Of a stretch of 32,148 nucleotides of DNA, positions 20,141 to 29,502 are shown piece by piece. The DNA lies in NCBI GenBank assembly GCA_001768555.1, contig MEOD01000025.1, positions 1 to 32,148 of the forward strand. Reading direction: 5' to 3'. Made by a program: the position numbers and the translations under genes. Under the pieces are notes generated by a model. The model had not been told where the DNA came from, made no database searches, and saw only the letters and a program-made list of their open reading frames with translations. This DNA is from Bacteroidetes bacterium GWF2_29_10. Lineage in GTDB: Bacteria; Bacteroidota; Bacteroidia; Bacteroidales; GWE2-29-8. Every line of letters begins with the position of its first letter. Within the stretch, counting starts at the first letter, position 1.

Positions 20141-21427
20141 TTAAACTTTTGCAAATAATTCAAAATTACCTGAATCATAAATAAAAGCATCATAGAACTG
20201 ACCTACATTTAGATGTTTTTTTGTTTTCACAAAAACTTCATTGTCTATTTCTGGTGAGTCAAATTGTGTCCTGCCTATGTAGTAATTTTCTTCTTTTGAG
20301 TCAATAATCAATTTTACCTTTTTATTTAAGTGTTGTTTGTTTACCTCAGCAGATATTTTTTCTTGTATTTTCATTATTTTTTGGATTCTGCTGTTTATTA
20401 TTCTTTTAGAATTTATTTGTTTAATATTGTAAGCTGCAGTACCTTCCTCTGCGGAATATCCAAAAACGCCTAATCGTTCAAAACGAAATTCTTTTACAAA
20501 GTCATATAACTCTGCGAAATTTTCTTCCGTTTCATTTGGATATCCAGTAATTAATGTTGTTCGTATAGCTACATTTGAAACTTTTTCTCTAATAGTGTAT
20601 AATAATTCTTTTGTTTTTTCTTTAGATATGCCCCTTTTCATTGACTTTAAAACATGGTCACTTATATGCTGGATTGGAATATCAATATATTTGCAAAACT
20701 TTTCGTTAGAATTTATTGTATTTAGTATATTTATTGGGAAACCTGCAGGATAAGCATAATGAAGTCTAATCCATTCTATATCATTTATGTCTGACAACTT
20801 ATTTAGTAAATAATCAAGCTTATTTTTTTTATATAAATCCGTACCATAAGTTGTTAAGTCCTGTGCTATTAGAATTAATTCTTTTACTCCTTTTTGAGAA
20901 AGGTATTTTGCTTCTTCTAACAAATCCTCTACATTTTTAGACACTAATCGTCCTCTAATTATTGGTATTGCACAAAAAGAACATCTTCGATTGCAACCTT
21001 CAGATATTTTTAAATACGAATAATGAGATGGGGTTGTTATTATTCTTTTATTTTCGTATTCAATATTATATTTTGAGTCTAAAAACTGAAGAATTTGTTT
21101 ATGAGAATTTATTCCAAAGAAAGCATCTACTTCAGGCAATTCGTTTGTCAATTCTTCTTTATATCTTTCTATTAAGCATCCAAAAACTATTATAGAAGAT
21201 AATTTCCCCTTTTGTTTTTCTTTTATAAAAGAAATAATCGTATTGATTGATTCTTCTTTTGCATCAAGAATAAAACCACAAGTATTTATTATTACAATAT
21301 CAAAATCGTCTGTATAATTTTCAAAGTCAACAAAATATCCATTGCATTCAAATTGTTTCAATAAATATTCTGAATCAACTTTATTTTTTGAACAACCTAA
21401 AGTTATAAAATTTATTTTTTTTGGCAT
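20141..21427 (-). CDS. rimO: Ribosomal protein S12 methylthiotransferase
   Basis: 'FITLGCSKNKVDSEYLLKQ', radical SAM 'ISEGCNRRCSFCAIPIIRGRLVSK', C-terminal TRAM-like domain. Confidence 0.95.
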   Translation of the reverse strand: MPKKINFITLGCSKNKVDSEYLLKQFECNGYFVDFENYTDDFDIVIINTCGFILDAKEESINTIISFIKEKQKGKLSSIIVFGCLIERYKEELTNELPEVDAFFGINSHKQILQFLDSKYNIEYENKRIITTPSHYSYLKISEGCNRRCSFCAIPIIRGRLVSKNVEDLLEEAKYLSQKGVKELILIAQDLTTYGTDLYKKNKLDYLLNKLSDINDIEWIRLHYAYPAGFPINILNTINSNEKFCKYIDIPIQHISDHVLKSMKRGISKEKTKELLYTIREKVSNVAIRTTLITGYPNETEENFAELYDFVKEFRFERLGVFGYSAEEGTAAYNIKQINSKRIINSRIQKIMKIQEKISAEVNKQHLNKKVKLIIDSKEENYYIGRTQFDSPEIDNEVFVKTKKHLNVGQFYDAFIYDSGNFELFAKV

Positions 21428-22383
21428 TAATTGCTTTTGAATAAAGAGTCCACAAATTCAAGTCTATTGAAAACTTGCAAGTCATCAATACCTTCACCTA
21501 TGCCTATATATTTTATAGGTATTTTAAATTGATCCGAAATTCCTATAACAACTCCTCCTTTTGCAGTTCCATCTAATTTGGTTAGTGCTAATGCGTTTAC
21601 TTCTGTAGCTTTTATAAATTGTTTTGCTTGCTCTATTGCATTTTGACCAGTAGAAGCATCTAAAACTAATAATATTTCATGAGGAGCATCTGGAATAACC
21701 TTTTGCATTACTTTTTTTATTTTACTTAACTCATTCATTAAGTTTACTTTGTTATGCAATCTTCCCGCTGTGTCAATAATAACAACATCTGTTCCTTTTG
21801 AAATAGCAGATGTCACTGTATCAAAAGCAACTGATGCGGGATCTGCACCCATGCCTTGAGACACTATAGGAACATTAACTCTATTAGCCCAAATTGTTAG
21901 TTGATCAACGGCAGCGGCTCTAAATGTATCTGATGCGCCAATAACAACACTACGTCCAGATTTCTTTATTTGATTTGCTAACTTTCCAATCGTAGTTGTT
22001 TTCCCAACGCCATTAACACCAACAACCATAATTACATAAGGAACATCTAATTTAGGAAAAGATATTTCTGTGCTATCATTATTATTATTTTCTGTTAGTA
22101 AACTTGCGATCTCTTCTTTTAAAATATTATTAAGCTCTGATGTGCCTAAAAACTTATCTTTAGCAACTCTGTCTTCTATGCGTTTTATAATTTTTATTGT
22201 AGTTTCGACACCAACGTCTGAACCTATAAGGATCTCCTCTAAATTATCTAAAACATCGCTATCAACTTTTGATTTACCAACAATAATTTTGGCAATCTTA
22301 GATAAAACACCAGTCTTGGTTTTTTCTAAACCCTTATCTAAACTCTCTTTTTTATCCCTAGAAAAAAAACTAAATAAACCCAT
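21427..22383 (-). CDS. ftsY: Signal recognition particle receptor
   Basis: 'VVGVNGVGKTTTIGKLANQ', 'ASDTFRAAAVDQL', 'DVVIIDTAGRLHNKVNLMNEL', 'LTKLDGTAKGGVVIGI'. Confidence 0.97.
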   Translation of the reverse strand: MGLFSFFSRDKKESLDKGLEKTKTGVLSKIAKIIVGKSKVDSDVLDNLEEILIGSDVGVETTIKIIKRIEDRVAKDKFLGTSELNNILKEEIASLLTENNNNDSTEISFPKLDVPYVIMVVGVNGVGKTTTIGKLANQIKKSGRSVVIGASDTFRAAAVDQLTIWANRVNVPIVSQGMGADPASVAFDTVTSAISKGTDVVIIDTAGRLHNKVNLMNELSKIKKVMQKVIPDAPHEILLVLDASTGQNAIEQAKQFIKATEVNALALTKLDGTAKGGVVIGISDQFKIPIKYIGIGEGIDDLQVFNRLEFVDSLFKSN

Positions 22384-22451
22384 AGTGTTTTTGTCTTATT
22401 TCTTTTAATTTAAAATCATGTCGAAAACAACTCTTTTTTTAATATATCAAT

Positions 22452-22504
22452 AAAGAAAATAAGCCCTTCCCTTAAATATCTTTAGGAAAGAGCTTATTTT
22501 CTTT
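22452..22504. terminator. Intrinsic terminator between DUF4295 gene and ftsY
   Basis: AAAGAAAATAAGC (22452-22464) / GCTTATTTTCTTT (22492-22504), with further pairing CTTCC/GGAAA inside. Confidence 0.8.
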
Positions 22505-22518
22505 ATTTTTTTTATCTT

Positions 22519-22674
22519 TTATTTTTTGTCAAAAAAATCTTTTACTAAATCTTTGTGCAAGATTTCTTCTTTAAAACAATAAGCACCTGTTTTTGGTGAA
22601 TTAACCATCTTAATTACTTTTACATAATCTTTACCAGAATCGGATTTTAATGTTGCAACAACTTTCTTTGCCAT
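22519..22674 (-). CDS. DUF4295-type small basic protein (not in supplied ORF track)
   Basis: Manual translation: MAKKVVATLKSDSGKDYVKVIKMVNSPKTGAYCFKEEILHKDLVKDFFDKK*, lying between rpmG and ftsY as is usual in Bacteroidetes. Confidence 0.85.
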   Translation of the reverse strand: MAKKVVATLKSDSGKDYVKVIKMVNSPKTGAYCFKEEILHKDLVKDFFDKK

Positions 22675-22683
22675 TTTATTATA

Positions 22684-22872
22684 TTATTTAATTTCTTTGT
22701 GTATAGTGTATCTCTTTAAAATAGGATTATACTTTTTTATTTCAAGTCTTTCTGGTGTATTTTTTCTATTTTTTGTAGAAATATAACGCGATGTACCAGG
22801 TAAACCACTTGTTTTATGCTCTGTACATTCAAGTATTATTTGCACTCTTGCTTCTTTACTCTTTTTTGCCAT
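22684..22872 (-). CDS. rpmG: 50S ribosomal protein L33
   Basis: '[62 protein letters not shown]'. Confidence 0.95.
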   Translation of the reverse strand: MAKKSKEARVQIILECTEHKTSGLPGTSRYISTKNRKNTPERLEIKKYNPILKRYTIHKEIK

Positions 22873-23168
22873 TTTACATACTTTTTTTTAAATTCGACTG
22901 CAAAATTAAAAAGAATTGTAATAATAACAAAATTATTATTAAAAAAATCTTCTTTTATTTAAAAATTCCCAACAAAATATATTAAAAACGCATCTAATGC
23001 TACATGTATGCTCTATATCTGTCGTATGATAGTTTTAAAATAGTAAAAAAGCTTCATGTTAATAATTTCTAATGGGAAATTGGGGTTTATGATCAAAAGG
23101 AGGATAGTTATAAAAAATATTACCTTGAATTTTATTTTTTACTAATTTAGCATTTTAAAAATATACAG

Positions 23169-24584
23169 ATGCTGCAAAAAAAAGTCTTCTTTATTTTTTC
23201 TCTAACTTTTTTAATAAACATTTTAAATGCTCAAAATGTAATTATTAATGGATATGCTCCATATTTTAAATCAGAATACATTGCAATAAAATGTTATGTT
23301 GATTTTATAACTCCTATTGATAGTGTGTTATGTACGGAACGTATAGATAGTAATGGTTATTTCAAACTTATTTTAAATGTAAAACAAAGTAATTTGGTTT
23401 ATTTCAGTATAGGTAATGTTAAATCGGAGTTTTATGTAGAGCCTGATTCAACATACAGTATTATTATAAAAAATCCAGATACAGATGTAACTGATGATAA
23501 AATAAACTACAATTTGCGTCAAGTATATGTCAGCACTAATTTAGAAGATTCGTTAAAAAGTTGTTTGCATAATAATATTCAAAAGTTTAATGATTTTTAT
23601 AATTATTTTCTATCTGCTAATTATAAAAATTTACGTTATAGAAATTATTCGCTTGCGGATACATTTAGAATCTTAATAAAAGAACAATTCCCAGAAAGTA
23701 ATAATCTATATTTTAACAATTATGTAAAGTATAGGGTCGCTGCAATGGAACAGTATATACAAGTTAAAAGCGAAAAAACATTAGTTAAAGAATACATAAA
23801 AAGTCAGCCATTATTATATGATAATGTAGAATATATGGACTTTTTCTCTAATTTATATACTAAATATTTAATAGCAAATAAAAAAGAAGACACAATAATT
23901 AGCTTGATAAATAATAATTGTACTTATAAAGAATTGGCAAAAATTATAGATGATACAGTTATAATTCCAAATGAAAGAGTAAAAGAATTAGTAATTTTAA
24001 AGAACTTGTATGAATGTTATTATAAAAGATGCTTTGAACAATCTGTAATAATTAATTTGTTAGAATATATAAAAGATAGTGCACAGTTTGAAGAACACAA
24101 GTTAATTGCGAAAAATATTATAAAAAAAATAAATACACTAAAAGAAGAAACTATAGCCCCAGATTTTGAAATAAATGATAATACTAAAGAATTAGTAAAA
24201 TTATCAGATTTAAAGGGAAAGTTTGTTTTTATTACATTTCTTAAAAAATCATATATACCATGCCTAGAAGAAATAGAAATTATAAAAGATGCATATAAGA
24301 AGTATAACAACAGTATAGTTTTTATTACTATTTTTGCAGACAATGATGATAAAATGCTAAAAAAATATCTATTAAATGAAAATTTTGAATGGTATAATTT
24401 AATAGCCAACAATACAACAAATAAAAAAATATTAGAAGATTATAATGTTAAAACTTTTCCAACAAATATTATTATTGACGATGAAGGCAAAATATTTAAG
24501 TATAACGCCACTCATTTGTCAAAAGGGGGAGAGTTTTTATTAAAACAAGCGGCATATATCCAAAGAAGTATAAAACAAAAATGA
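23169..24584 (+). CDS. Thioredoxin-like (TlpA/ResA-type) secreted protein
   Basis: Signal peptide; C-terminal 'APDFEINDNTKELVKLSDLKGKFVFITFLKKSYIPCLEEIEIIKDAYKKY...YNVKTFPTNIIIDDEGKI'. The usual CxxC is reduced to a single Cys (YIPC). Confidence 0.75.
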   Translation: MLQKKVFFIFSLTFLINILNAQNVIINGYAPYFKSEYIAIKCYVDFITPIDSVLCTERIDSNGYFKLILNVKQSNLVYFSIGNVKSEFYVEPDSTYSIIIKNPDTDVTDDKINYNLRQVYVSTNLEDSLKSCLHNNIQKFNDFYNYFLSANYKNLRYRNYSLADTFRILIKEQFPESNNLYFNNYVKYRVAAMEQYIQVKSEKTLVKEYIKSQPLLYDNVEYMDFFSNLYTKYLIANKKEDTIISLINNNCTYKELAKIIDDTVIIPNERVKELVILKNLYECYYKRCFEQSVIINLLEYIKDSAQFEEHKLIAKNIIKKINTLKEETIAPDFEINDNTKELVKLSDLKGKFVFITFLKKSYIPCLEEIEIIKDAYKKYNNSIVFITIFADNDDKMLKKYLLNENFEWYNLIANNTTNKKILEDYNVKTFPTNIIIDDEGKIFKYNATHLSKGGEFLLKQAAYIQRSIKQK

Positions 24585-25699
24585 GTGAAAATAAAATAAA
24601 AATTGCAATTATAGGATCTAGGGGTTATCCTTATGTATATAGTGGATACGAAACATTTGTAAAAGAACTATCGGAGAGGTTGGTAAAACGAAATTATGAG
24701 ATAACAGTTTATTGTCATAAGAATTTATTTAAATCATATCCAAAAGAAGTAAATGGGGTTAATTTAGTATATATAAATACGATAGAAAAGAAGACTTTAA
24801 GTCAATTTGTTCATTCTTTTCAATCAATAATACATGCTTGTTTTAAAAAATATGATGTAATTCTTGTAGTTAATTCGGCAAATGGACCTTTTGGAATATT
24901 TACAAAATTATTTGGAAAAAAAACAGCGATAAATGTAGATGGATTAGAATGGTTGCGTCCCAAATGGAAAGGCTTAGGCTCAAAATATTTCTACCTTGCA
25001 TCACGTCTGTCTGTTCGTTTTTTTGATTATATCATAACAGACTCTTACGAAATGGAAAAAATATACAAACAATTATTTAATGCTGATTCTGCTGTTATTG
25101 CTTATGGTGCCAATATTAGGTATTCAAAAAATCCAGAATTAATTTCTAAATGGAACATCGAAAAGCATGAATATTATTTAATTGTTGGCCGTTTAATTCC
25201 AGATAATAATGCGGATTTTATTGTTAATGAATTTACAAAGTCTAATACAGCAAAAAAATTAGTTATAGTGGGCGATGTCCCTTATAATGATAAATATGCA
25301 TCAAACATTAAGTCTATAAATGATGATAGATTAGTTTTTACGGGATATGTTACTAATCAGGACGAGCTTGCAGAGCTGTATCATAATTGTTTTGCGTATT
25401 TTCATGGTCATGCTTTTGGTGGCACGAATCCCACAATGTTAAAGGCTCTTGCTTATGGATGTGGAATTATAGCAATAGATACTGTTTTTAGTAGAGAAAT
25501 GCTTGATAATGATAATTACGGTTTTTTATTTAAGCAAGAAGAGGGTGCTCTTACTTTAATTATAGAAAATACGGAAAAGAATACAGCAAAATTAGTTTCT
25601 TATAGAGAAAAATCTAGAACAAGAATTACCAATAACTATACTTGGGAGAAAATAGTTAATCAATATGTTGATTTTTTTGACGATATATTAGAGGAGTAA
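24581..25699 (+). CDS. Glycosyltransferase family 1 with N-terminal DUF1972-type domain
   Basis: 'IAIIGSRGYPYVYSGYETFVKELSERLVKRNYEITVYCH', 'NVDGLEWLRPKWKG', 'AYFHGHAFGGTNPTMLKALAYGCGIIA'. ATGA overlap with the upstream CDS. Confidence 0.88.
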   Translation: MSENKIKIAIIGSRGYPYVYSGYETFVKELSERLVKRNYEITVYCHKNLFKSYPKEVNGVNLVYINTIEKKTLSQFVHSFQSIIHACFKKYDVILVVNSANGPFGIFTKLFGKKTAINVDGLEWLRPKWKGLGSKYFYLASRLSVRFFDYIITDSYEMEKIYKQLFNADSAVIAYGANIRYSKNPELISKWNIEKHEYYLIVGRLIPDNNADFIVNEFTKSNTAKKLVIVGDVPYNDKYASNIKSINDDRLVFTGYVTNQDELAELYHNCFAYFHGHAFGGTNPTMLKALAYGCGIIAIDTVFSREMLDNDNYGFLFKQEEGALTLIIENTEKNTAKLVSYREKSRTRITNNYTWEKIVNQYVDFFDDILEE

Positions 25700-28373
25700 T
25701 TTTTTTTATAATGTCATTTATCTTAAAAGGTTTACTTAGATAATCATCCATCCCAAGTTGTATATAATATTCGGCAGACCCTTCCATTGTCCCTGCAGTA
25801 ATGCATATTATGTATGGCATTTCTTCTTTTTTTATTTTTTTCTGTAATTCTTTAAATGCTTCTACTCCGTCCATAATAGGCATCATGATGTCAAGAAATA
25901 TAATGTCATATTTCTTTTTTAAAGCCATTTCGACTGCCTGCAAGCCATTATTTGCAATATCAACAGAGCAACCTAAGTTTTTCAACATTAATTCTACAAC
26001 CATTTGATTTGTTAACTTATCTTCGGCATATAATACATTAAATCCAAATTGTATTTTTTGTTCTATTTGTTCTTCTGTATTTATATTAAATTCTTCGTAT
26101 TCAAAAGGCACACAAAAAGAGAACCAAAACTCACTGCCATTTCCTAATTTGCTTTTTAATCCTATTTCTCCCCCCATCAATTCTATAAATTTCTTTGAAA
26201 TTGTAAGTCCAAGTCCAGTCCCTTCAAAAGTTTTTGTTTTTGATATGTCTGCCTGAGTAAAACTTTCAAATATTTTTTCCTGAAAAGATTCACTTATTCC
26301 AATTCCTGTATCAATAACCTTTACTATGATATTTACGAGATTACTTTTATTTAAAACACCACTATTTTTATTATCTAAAATATCTACACATAATTTAACA
26401 GTTCCTTTCTCTGTAAACTTCACTGCATTGCTTACAAAGTTTGTTATTATCTGATTCAGTCTATTTTTGTCAGCAAATATCTTAGATGGAAAATTTGAAG
26501 CAATTTGCACGTCAAAATATATTCCCTTTTTCGTTGTTAAAGCAGAGAAGAGATTTTTTATTGTGTTAATATTTTTAGTAAAGTCAAACCATAATGGTTG
26601 TAATTCCATTTTGTTAGCTTCAATTTTTGATAAATCCAAAATGTCATTTAATATATTTAATAGAGATTCAGATGATGAAAGGATTATGTCGGTATAAAAA
26701 TTTTGTTGTTCATCTAGCTTTGTTGTTTGTTTTAGTATTTCTGTTATACCTAATATTCCTGTCATTGGAGTTCTAATTTCATGGCTCATATTTGCAAGAA
26801 ATTGCTGTTTTGATTTAGCAATATTATCAAGCATTATTTTTTCCCGTTCAAGTTTTTCTATTTTTAATTTTTCGGTAATATCTGTTGCAATTACTTGTAC
26901 TCCATTAATTTTGTTGTTTTCAAATATTGGAATAAATATTAACTCAACCAATATCTCGCTTCCATCCTTCTTTGATTGATATATGTTTATTGTTTCTAAA
27001 GGAAAACCATTTGATGCATTTTTTATTATATTTCTAAATAGTTTTATATCTTCTTTCTTGCTTATTAAAACATTTATTTTTTTCCCAATAATTTCACTTT
27101 GTTCAAATCCTAAAATTGGTTTTATTGAAGAAGAAACATAAACTATATTGCCTTTTAAATTAAGAAGCATTACAATGTTTGGCAATCTCTCTAATAGTCC
27201 TTTATATTTACATTCACTCTCTTCGAGTTTTCTTATTGAATGTTCTAGCTCTTTATTGGTAACAAATAATTGTTCATTTGCAGCATGCACTTCTTCATTT
27301 GTAGAAGAGAGCTCTTCATTTTGAGCTGCAACTTCTAATTCTAATTGTTTTCTTTCTGTAATATTTTCAACAATCACACAAAATTTAAACCTCTCTGGAG
27401 AATAAGCAACAATACTAAAAAAACTATTTAGAGGTTTAGAATATTGCTCAAAAGATATATTTTCTCCAGTTAATGCAACTTGACCATAAGTATCTATCCA
27501 AAATTGTTCTATTTCTGGAATAATTTGCCTAACTGTTTTTCCTATAATATTTTCAATTTTTAATCCAGTTAATTGCTCATAAGCACTATTAACTTCAAGA
27601 AAAACATAATCTAAAGGCTTGCCTTTTTTGTCCAATATTATTTTATGTAATGCAAAACCATTTGTCATTTTTCTAAATAACTGACTATATTTTTTCTCAC
27701 TTAATTCTATTTTGTCAATAGCTTTTTTTAAATCGTCATTTTGAGCTAAATACTCTTCATTAAGAGAAATATATTCTTCATTTTGAGAAAGGTAATTGTC
27801 ATTTAATATTTTGTACTCTCTGTTCTTTTCCAATAAGTCTAATTGTTTTATTCCACTTTCTCCTATATATTCTGCTAAGCTTGATAGAAAATTCATTGCT
27901 AACTTAACTTTCTCTTCAGAAAAAATAGGCACTTCTAATAATGCCTCAATATATTCTTTTTCATCAAAACCATATTTATTAGCTTGTTGAATAAAAAAAT
28001 CAATATTAGGAGCCTCAAATAAAAACTGCCCAGCAAAAAGATTCCCAAAATGTTTTCCTTTTATAATTATAGGGACAGCCGCATCAATCATCCCTTGGTG
28101 ACACTTATAACAAGCATAGTTTTTGCCCACACCCATAATAGTTGAAAGAGTTGTGTCGCTTTCAATACATTTTTTGTTGGTTTCAGGATGTTTTCGATGA
28201 AAATTAAGGCATATTTTTTGCCAACCAGCACCAAGAATCTCTTTATCTTTTGTATAAATTAAATTACCATCAATATCAAGAATTGCTGTAGTAAATCCTG
28301 TTAATGTATAGAAACTATTTAGTAAAGTATAGGTTTTTTCTATATCAATAATGTCTGATAATTTATAATTCAT
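25656..28373 (-). CDS. Hybrid sensor histidine kinase: PocR-type sensory domain, PAS domains, HisKA, HATPase, REC
   Basis: PocR-like 'CLNFHRKHPETNKKCIESDT..YACYKCHQGMIDAAVPIIIKGKHFGNLFAGQFL'; 'FLANMSHEIRTPMTGILGI'; 'GTGLGLTISKKFIELMGGEI'; 'IIFLDIMMPIMDGVEAF'. Confidence 0.92.
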   Translation of the reverse strand: MNYKLSDIIDIEKTYTLLNSFYTLTGFTTAILDIDGNLIYTKDKEILGAGWQKICLNFHRKHPETNKKCIESDTTLSTIMGVGKNYACYKCHQGMIDAAVPIIIKGKHFGNLFAGQFLFEAPNIDFFIQQANKYGFDEKEYIEALLEVPIFSEEKVKLAMNFLSSLAEYIGESGIKQLDLLEKNREYKILNDNYLSQNEEYISLNEEYLAQNDDLKKAIDKIELSEKKYSQLFRKMTNGFALHKIILDKKGKPLDYVFLEVNSAYEQLTGLKIENIIGKTVRQIIPEIEQFWIDTYGQVALTGENISFEQYSKPLNSFFSIVAYSPERFKFCVIVENITERKQLELEVAAQNEELSSTNEEVHAANEQLFVTNKELEHSIRKLEESECKYKGLLERLPNIVMLLNLKGNIVYVSSSIKPILGFEQSEIIGKKINVLISKKEDIKLFRNIIKNASNGFPLETINIYQSKKDGSEILVELIFIPIFENNKINGVQVIATDITEKLKIEKLEREKIMLDNIAKSKQQFLANMSHEIRTPMTGILGITEILKQTTKLDEQQNFYTDIILSSSESLLNILNDILDLSKIEANKMELQPLWFDFTKNINTIKNLFSALTTKKGIYFDVQIASNFPSKIFADKNRLNQIITNFVSNAVKFTEKGTVKLCVDILDNKNSGVLNKSNLVNIIVKVIDTGIGISESFQEKIFESFTQADISKTKTFEGTGLGLTISKKFIELMGGEIGLKSKLGNGSEFWFSFCVPFEYEEFNINTEEQIEQKIQFGFNVLYAEDKLTNQMVVELMLKNLGCSVDIANNGLQAVEMALKKKYDIIFLDIMMPIMDGVEAFKELQKKIKKEEMPYIICITAGTMEGSAEYYIQLGMDDYLSKPFKINDIIKKITPLIYRQKNQHID

Positions 28374-28536
28374 AATATACTATTTTACGATTATACAAAT
28401 ATGAATTTAATCTACTGAATATGATATTTAAACTAAAAAAAATACACCACAATAATACAAAAAATAATTAACCAAATTACAATAACCTTTTAAATAATTT
28501 AATTGTGTGTAGGATTTTGCGTCATGATTCTGGCAA

Positions 28537-29484
28537 TTATTCTGCAGTTATATTATCTTTAATTAAAAAAATATTTTTAAGATCTTGTGCAAATTTTTCG
28601 GAAAACTTTTTTGAACCAACATTATTTAAATGTAATGCATCAAAAAATAATTCCGGGTTATCAAATTCAGGAGAATTTAAATAATTAAGAATTTGAACAT
28701 TATATTTATTTGCAATTTTTTTTATTAAATTAAATGATTTGTCATCATTTTTTAAATTGCTTTTATACATTGGAGAAACAACTAAAATTATAGGAATTTT
28801 CAAATCTTTGCTTCTTTTAATAAATGATTCTAATGATTCTGCAAAATAATTATCAATATTTTTTACTGATTGATTCTTTGATTCTTTTAATTCTTCTTTC
28901 CCTATTTTAATATTTGTTCCTTTCACTGGCAGATATCCATTATCATCTTTTTGTGGCAAAAACTTATATTTCAAAATATGGAGAATTGTAGAATTATATT
29001 GATATGTTATAGATAACAATTTAATGTTTTCATATTTGCTCTTTTTGTTAATATATGGCCTTAAAAGCTCTTCGTATTTAAAATAATAAGGAATTAAATC
29101 CCCTAACTTATCATATTGAACAGGATTCTCTAGAAGTTCATGAGGATTAATATCTAAGATAATCATCTTTGGTTTATGTCTTGTAAGAATAACTTTTTGA
29201 ATAGCATCTGTAAACACTATATTTTTACCTTGCATACCGGCATTATAACACGACACTCCTGTTTCTTTTGTTAAAATACTAGGAGAATAATGCCTATTAG
29301 CTCGAGAACTTCCAAAAATAATTAAACTATCTGTTGTCTTTTCTAATGGGTAACTAATTCTATAATACTTCCCAGAAGTTTGACTAAAAAATAAGTGCCG
29401 CATACTCAACCCTATTACTATATCAAACACAATCAGAATAATAATAAATTTTACCAATTGAATAAAAAATCTTCTATACTCCAT
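28537..29484 (-). CDS. Predicted membrane-anchored SGNH/DltD-like protein
   Basis: N-terminal TM; 'TDSLIIFGSSRANRHYSPSIL' and 'FDALHLNNVGSKKFSEKF', SGNH-like start and end blocks; follows an MBOAT gene. Confidence 0.75.
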   Translation of the reverse strand: MEYRRFFIQLVKFIIILIVFDIVIGLSMRHLFFSQTSGKYYRISYPLEKTTDSLIIFGSSRANRHYSPSILTKETGVSCYNAGMQGKNIVFTDAIQKVILTRHKPKMIILDINPHELLENPVQYDKLGDLIPYYFKYEELLRPYINKKSKYENIKLLSITYQYNSTILHILKYKFLPQKDDNGYLPVKGTNIKIGKEELKESKNQSVKNIDNYFAESLESFIKRSKDLKIPIILVVSPMYKSNLKNDDKSFNLIKKIANKYNVQILNYLNSPEFDNPELFFDALHLNNVGSKKFSEKFAQDLKNIFLIKDNITAE

Positions 29485-29502
29485 ATTTTCTCTCCTTAAT
29501 TA

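Noticed and set aside
23095-23104. Strong Shine-Dalgarno-like AAAAGGAGGA
   Set aside because: No start codon at suitable spacing; probably fortuitous, and SD use is weak in this phylum.
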